Part shown: one piece after another, positions 56,471 through 64,000 of the stretch
How positions within the stretch are numbered: position 1 is the first letter of the stretch
How the letters are laid out: the number at the start of each line of letters is the position of its first letter
Source of the DNA: Gallionella sp.
GTDB lineage: Bacteria > Pseudomonadota > Gammaproteobacteria > Burkholderiales > Gallionellaceae
Direction of reading: 5' to 3'
DNA length: 64,000 bases
Assembly: GCA_013043965.1 (NCBI GenBank)
Contig: JABEVF010000082.1
Location: 1 to 64,000 of the forward strand
Program-made: the position numbers and the translations under genes
The notes under the pieces: model-generated
Seen by the model: the letters and a program-made list of their open reading frames with translations, nothing else
The model's database searches: none
What the model was told of the DNA's origin: nothing

Positions 56471-56540
56471 ACCAGCTACCAGCTACCAGCTACCAGCTAC
56501 CAGCTACCAGCTACCAGCTACCAGCTACCAGCTACCAGCT
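56471..56540. repeat. 10 uninterrupted copies of the heptamer ACCAGCT
   Basis: 70 nt of perfect period 7 between fabH and fabD. Confidence 0.98.
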
Positions 56541-56569
56541 AACTAATAACTTTCAACTGATTTTTTCCT

Positions 56570-57505
56570 ATGACTAATTTCGCTTTCGTCTTTCCCGGTC
56601 AAGGTTCGCAGTCTCGCGGCATGATGAATGGCTACGCCGATTTTCCCGCCGTGCGCGACACGTTCACCGAAGCCTCAGATGTACTCAAACAAGATCTGTG
56701 GCACCTGGTGACAGAGGGCGCGGATACCGACCTCAACGCGACCGTCAACACCCAGCCCATCATGTTGGCCGCTGGCGTGGCGGTATATCGTGCTTGGCAA
56801 TCCCAACACGGTGCAAATCCCGCGCTCATGGCCGGACACAGTCTGGGTGAATATACCGCCTTGGTTGCGGCGGGCGCGCTGAGTTTTGCTGACGCGCTGC
56901 CGCTGGTGCGCTACCGTGCGCAATGTATGCAAGCTGCTGTGCCCGAAGGCGTGGGCGGCATCGCCGCGATACTCGGCCTGGACGACGACGTGGTGCGTGC
57001 GGTGTGCGCCGAAGCTGCGCAAGGCGAAGTGTTGGAAGCGGTCAACTACAACTCGCCCGCGCAAGTGGTGATCGCCGGTAATCGGGGCGCGGTGGAACGA
57101 GGCATGGAGTTGGCGAAGGCGAAAGGTGCGAAACGCGCCATCATGTTGCCGATGAGTGTGCCGTCGCATTGCAGTCTGTTGAAGGGCGCGGCGGATCAAC
57201 TGCGCGGGTATCTGAACGATATCACCGTAAACGCTCCGGCTATTCCCGTTCTGCACAACGCCGATGTTCAAGCTTACAGCGATGCAGCTTCCATCAAGGA
57301 CGCACTGGTGCGCCAGTTGTATTCACCGGTGCGCTGGGTCGAAACGGTGCAGGCATTTGGCAAGCGGGGCATCACGCATAACGTCGAATGCGCGCCGGGC
57401 AAGGTATTGGCTGGACTCAACAAACGTATCGACACCAATCAACAGGCCTCGGCAATCAACGACGGCGCGGCATTGACGCTGGCTTTGGCGACATTTACAG
57501 GATAA
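56570..57505 (+). CDS. fabD: malonyl-CoA--ACP transacylase
   Basis: FAFVFPGQGSQSRGMM, LMAGHSLGEYTALVAAGAL. Confidence 0.96.
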   Translation: MTNFAFVFPGQGSQSRGMMNGYADFPAVRDTFTEASDVLKQDLWHLVTEGADTDLNATVNTQPIMLAAGVAVYRAWQSQHGANPALMAGHSLGEYTALVAAGALSFADALPLVRYRAQCMQAAVPEGVGGIAAILGLDDDVVRAVCAEAAQGEVLEAVNYNSPAQVVIAGNRGAVERGMELAKAKGAKRAIMLPMSVPSHCSLLKGAADQLRGYLNDITVNAPAIPVLHNADVQAYSDAASIKDALVRQLYSPVRWVETVQAFGKRGITHNVECAPGKVLAGLNKRIDTNQQASAINDGAALTLALATFTG

Positions 57506-57593
57506 GGGACTGCCCACGAAACATACGAACACAAAACGGTTTTTTCGTGACTTTTGTGTATTTCGTGGACCCAGGTTTTCATAAGGAGTGGAC

Positions 57594-58337
57594 ATGACAC
57601 TACAGGGACAAATCGCACTGGTTACCGGTGCTTCGCGCGGCATCGGTCAGGCTATCGCCTTGGAGTTGGGCAAGCAGGGTGCTGTCGTGATCGGTACGGC
57701 GACCAGCGACAAAGGCGCGCAAGCCATCGGCGAATATCTGGCTGCCGCCAACATCAAAGGCGCGGGCTATGCGTTGAACGTGAACGACGCGGCGCAGACC
57801 GAAACTGTACTGGGCGAGTTGCGCAAACAGTTCGGCGAAATCTCTATTCTGGTGAACAACGCCGGCATCACCCGCGACAACCTGCTGGCGCGCATGAGCG
57901 ATGAGGAATGGGACGATGTGCTGGCGACCAACCTGAGATCGGTGTTCCGCATGAGCCGTGCCGTGTTGCGCGCCATGATGAAGGCCAGGGGCGGGCGCAT
58001 CATCAGCATCGCTTCGGTGGTGGGTAGTATGGGTAATGCCGGACAAAGCAACTATGCGGCTTCCAAGGCCGGCATGATGGGTTTCACCAAATCGCTGGCG
58101 CAGGAGATCGGTAGCCGCAATATCACCGTGAACTGTGTCGCACCCGGCTTCATCGACACCGACATGACGCAGGGCCTGGACGAAGAACAGCGTGCCAAAT
58201 TGGTCGAACATGTGCCGCTGAAACGCCTGGGGCAACCCGCCGACATCGCGGCAGCGGTGGCTTTCTTGGCTGGTCCTGGCGCGGCTTATATCACCGGCGT
58301 CACGCTGCATGTGAACGGCGGGATGTACATGGAGTAG
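57594..58337 (+). CDS. fabG: 3-oxoacyl-ACP reductase
   Basis: IALVTGASRGIGQAIALELG, NNAGITRDNLLARMSDEEWDDVL, YAASKAGMMGFTKSLAQE. Confidence 0.96.
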   Translation: MTLQGQIALVTGASRGIGQAIALELGKQGAVVIGTATSDKGAQAIGEYLAAANIKGAGYALNVNDAAQTETVLGELRKQFGEISILVNNAGITRDNLLARMSDEEWDDVLATNLRSVFRMSRAVLRAMMKARGGRIISIASVVGSMGNAGQSNYAASKAGMMGFTKSLAQEIGSRNITVNCVAPGFIDTDMTQGLDEEQRAKLVEHVPLKRLGQPADIAAAVAFLAGPGAAYITGVTLHVNGGMYME

Positions 58338-58390
58338 CCCGCCACGGCGAGTCGAATACCAGGCATCATCTACTTGGGACGCATAATAGA

Positions 58391-59248
58391 TTGAAGAAAA
58401 TCGTCATTTTTGGTGTGGGTCTGATCGGTGGCTCGTTCGCGCTGGCATTGCGCAGGGCCAATGCCGCCGACGAATTGGTCGGTTTCGGACGCAGTACAGC
58501 GACCTTGGAACAGGCTTGCCAGCTGGGCATCATCGACCGCGTCGGACAGGATATCGGACTCGAAGTGGCGGATGCCGACCTGGTTTTGTTGGCGACCCCG
58601 GTGGGGCAGATGACCGGGCTGATGGCCAGGATCGCGCCGCATCTGGGCGCGCATACGCTCATCACGGATGGCGGCAGCACCAAGAGTGATGTGGTAGCTG
58701 CGGCTCGCGCCAATCTGGGCGACAAAATCGCGCAGTTCGTTCCCGCGCATCCCATCGCCGGCGCGGAGCAAAGCGGTGCAGCCGCCGCGCGTGCCGACCT
58801 GTATCGAGATAAAAAAGTCGTTATCACCCCGTTGCCGGAGAACACACCACAAGTTGTGGCGCGGGTGCGCAAGGTTTGGGAGCTGTGCGGCGCGGTGGTG
58901 AGTGAACTGAGCGCGCAGCAGCACGACGACGTGTTCGCCGCCGTGAGCCATCTGCCGCATCTGCTTTCCTTCGCCTTGGTACATGACCTGGCCCAACGAG
59001 ATAACCGTGATGTGCTGCTGTCCTTTGCAGCCAGCGGTTTCCGTGACTTCACCCGTATCGCCGCGAGCAGCCCTGAGATGTGGCGCGACATCTGCCTTGC
59101 CAACCGCGAAGCATTGATGCGCGAGCTACAGCATTACGCCGCCGAACTTTATACCCTGCATCAGGCACTGGAACACAACGATGCTACCAAGCTGGAAGAA
59201 ATCTTCAGGCTGGCGCGCGAGGTGCGCAGTGCCTGGACGCAACAATAA
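58391..59248 (+). CDS. tyrA: prephenate dehydrogenase (TTG start)
   Basis: [50 protein letters not shown]. Confidence 0.93.
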   Translation: MKKIVIFGVGLIGGSFALALRRANAADELVGFGRSTATLEQACQLGIIDRVGQDIGLEVADADLVLLATPVGQMTGLMARIAPHLGAHTLITDGGSTKSDVVAAARANLGDKIAQFVPAHPIAGAEQSGAAAARADLYRDKKVVITPLPENTPQVVARVRKVWELCGAVVSELSAQQHDDVFAAVSHLPHLLSFALVHDLAQRDNRDVLLSFAASGFRDFTRIAASSPEMWRDICLANREALMRELQHYAAELYTLHQALEHNDATKLEEIFRLAREVRSAWTQQ

Positions 59249-59265
59249 CCCAGCTTCCCTATTTC

Positions 59266-61272
59266 ATGCCCCAACACGAATCCCTCTACCTTCCTCCCTT
59301 GATGTCCGCGCGCGGCACCGCGCGCTTGCCCGGCTCGAAGAGTATCTCCAATCGCGTGTTATTGCTGGCTGCGCTTTCTGAGGGCGTGACGGAAGTGCGC
59401 GACCTGCTAAAGTCGGACGATACCGAGCGCATGCTGGATGCCTTGGGCACATTGGGCGTGCAGATGGAGTCGCTCGGCGATAACACCTATCGCATCATGG
59501 GCTGTGGCGGGAATTTTCCGGTCAAACAAGCGGCATTGTTTCTCGGTAATGCCGGCACTGCATTTCGTCCTTTGGTCGCAGCGTTGGCCCTGTCGGGCGG
59601 GCAATATGACCTATTCGGGGGAAGCAATGACTCTCCTGGCGGGCGCATGCACGAGCGTCCCATAGGTGATCTGGTGGATGCGTTGCGCCAGCTCGGCGCG
59701 GATATTTCGTACATGGGCAATGAAGGTTTTCCCCCGCTTGCGATTTCTCCCGGCAAGCTTGAAGGAAACACGGTGAGCGTGCGCGGCGATGTATCCAGTC
59801 AGTTTTTAACGGGCATTTTGATGGCCCTGCCGTTGTTGAAGCGCGAGGTTACGGTAAATATAGTGGGCGATTTAATCTCCAAACCTTACATCGATATTAC
59901 GCTGGCGATGATGAGGCAGTTTGATGCTGTTGTGTTTAGAACTGGTGATTGGCGTCAATCGGTTGTAGAAGGATCAAGGTACACGGATAGCCGTGTAAAT
60001 TACCGCTCTCCAGGTATTGTTTATGTGGAGGGCGATGCGTCCTCCGCTTCTTATTTTTTGGCGGCAGGAGCTATTGGTGGCGGGCCGTTGCGCATCGAGG
60101 GTGTGGGTAGCGAAAGCATACAAGGCGATGTGAAGTTTGCCGATGCGCTGGGGAAAATGGGCGCACGGATCATAATGGGGCCGAACTGGATGGAGGCGAG
60201 CAGTCCTGAAGATGGCAAGCTCAAAGCTATCGATCTCGATTGCAACCACATCCCCGACGCCGCGATGACGTTGGCGGTGGCCGCGCTGTTCGCGGAAGGC
60301 ACGACGACGTTGCGCAACATCGCCAGTTGGCGCGTGAAAGAGACCGATCGCATCGCCGCGATGGCGATCGAGTTGCGCAAAGTCGGCGCGGTGGTGGAAG
60401 AGGGCGCGGATTTCATACGCATCACGCCGCCTGCCTCTCGCGCCGAGATCATCAATCCTGCCGAAGGCATAGACACTTACGACGACCATCGCATGGCGAT
60501 GTGTTTTTCGCTGGCGGCATTCGGCGCGCAAGGAATACGGATCAACGATCCAAAATGCGTTGCGAAGACTTTCCCCGAATATTTCGCCGAATTTGACAAG
60601 GTGACCCGGAAGGTGCCGGTCATCGCCATCGACGGCCCCTCGGCTTCTGGCAAAGGCACGGTGGCTCAACGGGTCGCGGCCGCGCTGGGCATGCATTATC
60701 TGGACAGTGGCGCGCTGTATCGTTTGCTCGGTTTGGCCGCGCAAAAACATGGCGTCTCCTTGACTGAAGAAGCGCGCTTGGCAGCGTTGGCAGGACAGAT
60801 CGACATCCGTTTCGAGGGTGAAAACATCTGGTTGGATGGCCAGCCAGTGGGTGATGAATTGCGCACCGAGGAAGCGGGTGCTGCGGCATCCAAGGTCGCC
60901 GCATTACCTGGCGTGCGTGCCGCTTTGCTCGACAAACAACAAGCCTTCCGGCGTGCACCGGGGTTGGTGGCAGACGGGCGGGATATGGCTTCCGTGGTGT
61001 TTCCCGATGCCGAGTTGAAGGTATTCTTGACCGCCAGTGCGGAAGTGCGCGCCGATCGTCGATATAAGCAGTTGAAACAAAAAGGAATGGATGCTAATAT
61101 TGCCGCCCTTTTGCAGGACATAGAGGCGCGCGACTCTCGTGACACACAGCGTAGCGTCGCACCTTTGCAACAGGCGACTGGCGCGGTGCGGTTGGATACC
61201 ACGGCGATGAACATCGAGCAGGCGGTTAAATTCGTACTCGCTCAATACCAGTTGAAACGTCCAGAAAACTAG
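59266..61272 (+). CDS. aroA-cmk: bifunctional 3-phosphoshikimate 1-carboxyvinyltransferase / cytidylate kinase (AroA-Cmk fusion)
   Basis: [20 protein letters not shown] ... [13 protein letters not shown] continuous with [35 protein letters not shown]. Confidence 0.94.
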   Translation: MPQHESLYLPPLMSARGTARLPGSKSISNRVLLLAALSEGVTEVRDLLKSDDTERMLDALGTLGVQMESLGDNTYRIMGCGGNFPVKQAALFLGNAGTAFRPLVAALALSGGQYDLFGGSNDSPGGRMHERPIGDLVDALRQLGADISYMGNEGFPPLAISPGKLEGNTVSVRGDVSSQFLTGILMALPLLKREVTVNIVGDLISKPYIDITLAMMRQFDAVVFRTGDWRQSVVEGSRYTDSRVNYRSPGIVYVEGDASSASYFLAAGAIGGGPLRIEGVGSESIQGDVKFADALGKMGARIIMGPNWMEASSPEDGKLKAIDLDCNHIPDAAMTLAVAALFAEGTTTLRNIASWRVKETDRIAAMAIELRKVGAVVEEGADFIRITPPASRAEIINPAEGIDTYDDHRMAMCFSLAAFGAQGIRINDPKCVAKTFPEYFAEFDKVTRKVPVIAIDGPSASGKGTVAQRVAAALGMHYLDSGALYRLLGLAAQKHGVSLTEEARLAALAGQIDIRFEGENIWLDGQPVGDELRTEEAGAAASKVAALPGVRAALLDKQQAFRRAPGLVADGRDMASVVFPDAELKVFLTASAEVRADRRYKQLKQKGMDANIAALLQDIEARDSRDTQRSVAPLQQATGAVRLDTTAMNIEQAVKFVLAQYQLKRPEN

Positions 61273-61351
61273 GCCCCGTCTGACTCTCCGTCGTTTGGGA
61301 ACTTTTAACTAACCTCTGTGCAAACAGAAATTTATCTTAGGTGTATTCACT

Positions 61352-63067
61352 ATGAACGCAACCGTAGCCGCTGTACTTAATCCCGATAGTTTTGCCGCAA
61401 TGTTTGAAGAAAGTTTGACCCGCAAAGAAATGCGCGCTGGCGAACTGATCACCGCGCAAGTCGTGCGCGTAGATCACAACGTGGTCGTTGTAAATGCCGG
61501 ACTGAAGTCCGAAAGTTTGATCGCGATCGAGGAATTCCTCGATGCGAAAGGTGAGTTGGAAGTCAAAGCGGGCGACTTCATCACCGTGGCTATCGAATCG
61601 CTGGAAAACGGCTATGGTGAAACCAAGCTGTCCCGTGAAAAAGCCAAGCGCCTGGCTGCATGGCACGATCTTGAGATCGCGATGGAAGAAGGCAAGATCG
61701 TTGAGGGTTTTGTCAGCGGCAAGGTCAAGGGTGGTTTGACCGCGATGGTCAACGGTATCCGCGCATTCTTGCCGGGTTCTTTGGTGGATATCCGTCCGGT
61801 CAAGGACACCACACCATACGAAAACAAGACCATGGAACTGAAGGTCATCAAGCTGGATCGCAAGCGCAACAACGTCGTGGTGTCACGCCGTGCAGTGCTG
61901 GAAACAACGATGGGCGCAGACCGTGAAGCGATCATGGAAAGCCTGAAAGAAGGCGCGATCGTCAAGGGCGTGGTCAAGAACATCACCGACTACGGCGCGT
62001 TCGTTGACTTGGGCGGTATCGACGGTCTGTTGCACATCACCGACCTGGCATGGCGTCGTGTGAAACATCCTTCCGAGGTCTTGACGGTCGGTGAAGAAGT
62101 CGAAGCCAAGATTCTGAAATTCGATCAAGAGAAGAACCGCGTTTCGCTGGGTATCAAGCAAATGGGCGATGATCCTTGGAATGGTCTGGCGCGTCGCTAC
62201 CCGCAAGGCACCCGCATGTTCGGTAAGGTGACTAACCTGACTGACTACGGTTCATTCGTTGAAATTGAACAAGGTATCGAAGGTCTGGTGCACGTTTCCG
62301 AAATGGATTGGACCAACAAGAACGTACATCCATCCAAGGTGGTTTCTTTGGGTGATGAAGTCGAAGTGATGATCCTGGAAATCGATGAGGCACGCCGCCG
62401 TATCTCTCTGGGCATGAAGCAGTGCAAGTCGAATCCATGGGACGACTTTGAGATCAACCACAAGAAGGGCGACAAAGTCCGTGGTCAGATCAAGTCCATC
62501 ACCGACTTCGGCGTGTTCATCGGTCTGGATGGCGGTATCGACGGCCTGATCCACTTGTCCGACCTGTCTTGGAGCCAGCCTGGCGAAGAAATGGTTCGCA
62601 ACTACAAGAAGGGCGACGAAGTAGAAGCCGTGGTTCTGGCTATCGATGTCGAGCGTGAGCGCATCTCCTTGGGTATCAAGCAGATGGAATCCGATCCATT
62701 CGGCGGCTTCGCATCCAGTAACGAAAAGGGTGCTGTGGTAACCGGCACGGTCAAGTCTTTGGACGCCAAGGGCGCGGTGATCGCATTGGATGGAGATGTT
62801 GAAGCGTATCTGAAGGCATCGGAAGTGTCTGCTGACCGTGTTGAAGATATCCGCACTCACCTCAAAGAAGGCGACACCGTGACAGCTGTCATCATCAATG
62901 TGGACCGCAAAAATCGCGGCATCAACCTGTCGATAAAAGCACTCAACAAGGCTGAAGAATCGGCTGCGATGCAAAAATTCTCTGCTGAAAGCAGCTCCAA
63001 TGCGGGTACAACCAATTTGGGCGCGTTGCTGAAGGCGAAAATGAGCGGCAGCAAGACAGAAGCCTAA
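61352..63067 (+). CDS. rpsA: 30S ribosomal protein S1
   Basis: Six S1 repeats, e.g. [44 protein letters not shown]. Confidence 0.98.
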   Translation: MNATVAAVLNPDSFAAMFEESLTRKEMRAGELITAQVVRVDHNVVVVNAGLKSESLIAIEEFLDAKGELEVKAGDFITVAIESLENGYGETKLSREKAKRLAAWHDLEIAMEEGKIVEGFVSGKVKGGLTAMVNGIRAFLPGSLVDIRPVKDTTPYENKTMELKVIKLDRKRNNVVVSRRAVLETTMGADREAIMESLKEGAIVKGVVKNITDYGAFVDLGGIDGLLHITDLAWRRVKHPSEVLTVGEEVEAKILKFDQEKNRVSLGIKQMGDDPWNGLARRYPQGTRMFGKVTNLTDYGSFVEIEQGIEGLVHVSEMDWTNKNVHPSKVVSLGDEVEVMILEIDEARRRISLGMKQCKSNPWDDFEINHKKGDKVRGQIKSITDFGVFIGLDGGIDGLIHLSDLSWSQPGEEMVRNYKKGDEVEAVVLAIDVERERISLGIKQMESDPFGGFASSNEKGAVVTGTVKSLDAKGAVIALDGDVEAYLKASEVSADRVEDIRTHLKEGDTVTAVIINVDRKNRGINLSIKALNKAEESAAMQKFSAESSSNAGTTNLGALLKAKMSGSKTEA

Positions 63068-63079
63068 GTTGAGGTAAGC

Positions 63080-63367
63080 ATGACTCGTTCCGATTTGATC
63101 TCAAGGCTTGCCGAACTGCATCCCCAGCTGTTAGCCAAAGATGCGGAGCTGGCCGTAAAAGTGATACTGGATAGCCTGTCCGCCACGTTGGCGCGTGGCG
63201 GGCGTATCGAGATTCGCGGCTTCGGCAGCTTCGGCTTGAACTACCGTCCACCCCGTCTTGGGCGCAATCCCAAGACCGGCGACAAGGTAAAAGTGCCAGC
63301 CAAATATGTGCCACACTTCAAGGCTGGCAAAGAGTTGCGAGAGCGGGTCAGCGAACCACAAACTTGA
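63080..63367 (+). CDS. ihfB: integration host factor subunit beta
   Basis: [47 protein letters not shown]. Confidence 0.95.
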   Translation: MTRSDLISRLAELHPQLLAKDAELAVKVILDSLSATLARGGRIEIRGFGSFGLNYRPPRLGRNPKTGDKVKVPAKYVPHFKAGKELRERVSEPQT

Positions 63368-63384
63368 GTGGCTGAATAAGTGTG

Positions 63385-63422
63385 AAATGGCGGCGTATCG
63401 TAAGGTATAGCCGCCATTTTTT
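63385..63422 (+). terminator. rho-independent terminator after ihfB
   Basis: AAATGGCGGC...GCCGCCATTT plus TTT. Confidence 0.8.
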
Positions 63423-63467
63423 ATGCTATCGTTCCACGTCTTTTTAACTTATCCCACGGACCAGCCC

Positions 63468-63755
63468 ATGCGTTATTTCAATTGGCTTTGGCGTTTCATC
63501 ACCTTCATCGTGTTGCTTGGTTTTGCCGTCAAAAACAATCAGCCGGTGACCTTGCGATACTTTTTTAACACGGAATGGCACACCTCGTTGGTCGTGGTGT
63601 TGTTGTTGTTTTTTTCCGTGGGGGTGGCGGTGGGGGTGTTGGCCATGATGTTCAATTTGTTAAAACAGCGTAGAGAGATTGCGAATTTGAAGCGGGATTT
63701 CCGGGCCAGAAAACACTTGGCGGATATTGGGACTCAACCCGTGCAACCCACGTAA
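63468..63755 (+). CDS. lapA: LapA/DUF1049 domain protein
   Basis: FIVLLGFAVKNNQPVTLRYFFNTEWHTSLVVVLLLFFSVGVAVGVLAM. Confidence 0.85.
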   Translation: MRYFNWLWRFITFIVLLGFAVKNNQPVTLRYFFNTEWHTSLVVVLLLFFSVGVAVGVLAMMFNLLKQRREIANLKRDFRARKHLADIGTQPVQPT

Positions 63756-63767
63756 AAACAACTAACT

Positions 63768-64000
63768 ATGGAATTCCAACCCTGGATGCTGCTGATCTTC
63801 CCGCTGTTCTTTGGCATGGGATGGTTGGCCGCGCGTATCGACATCAAGGAAATCCTCTCCGAATCGAGTGCCTTGCCGGACTCCTATTTTCAGGGGCTTA
63901 ATTTTTTACTCAACGAACAGCCAGACAAAGCCATAGAGGCGTTTATCGAAGTGGTCAAAGTCGACCCGCAAACCGTCGAGCTGCATTTCGCGCTGGGGAG
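63768..64000 (+). CDS. lapB: lipopolysaccharide assembly protein LapB (YciM), 5' part only, truncated by window end
   Basis: Translated directly: MEFQPWMLLIFPLFFGMGWLAARIDIKEILSESSALPDSYFQGLNFLLNEQPDKAIEAFIEVVKVDPQTVELHFAL. Confidence 0.85.
   Translation, partial: MEFQPWMLLIFPLFFGMGWLAARIDIKEILSESSALPDSYFQGLNFLLNEQPDKAIEAFIEVVKVDPQTVELHFALG

Noticed and set aside
56471-56540. Heptamer array considered as CRISPR or parS/iteron site
   Set aside because: Period 7 without spacers; no replication or partition genes next to it

Overview
The window is a gene-dense chromosomal segment of a proteobacterium. Family content and gene order suggest Betaproteobacteria, possibly Nitrosomonadales/Gallionellaceae-like; this is inference only. 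Most of it is housekeeping: gyrA-[two-gene insertion]-serC-serA-pheA-hisC-aroF; rpsO-pnp; sthA; dksA; queF; smc; trxB; mltB; rep; rlmJ; uvrC; pgsA; tRNA-Pro/Arg/His; maf-yceD-rpmF-plsX-fabH-fabD-fabG; tyrA-(aroA::cmk fusion)-rpsA-ihfB-lapA-lapB. RNA genes are a circularly permuted (two-piece) tmRNA and three tRNAs. The strongest accessory candidate is an AT-richer two-gene cassette (Schlafen-type AlbA_2/HATPase protein plus a ParA/MinD-type ATPase without ParB). It is wedged without visible scars between gyrA and serC and is translationally coupled. Other notable items: an alternative oxidase (AOX) gene next to an IS remnant; a ~63-bp in-frame palindromic repeat insertion in uvrC; a 10x7-bp tandem repeat between fabH and fabD; a 3x38-bp hairpin repeat between sthA and dksA; a truncated glpD; an HDAC/lysine acetyltransferase divergent pair; a periplasmic binding protein coupled to a hybrid kinase; a structured leader upstream of an rhlE-type helicase; and a fab operon that runs into tyrA without acpP/fabF. 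All assignments come from reading the sequence and translations; no database search was run.
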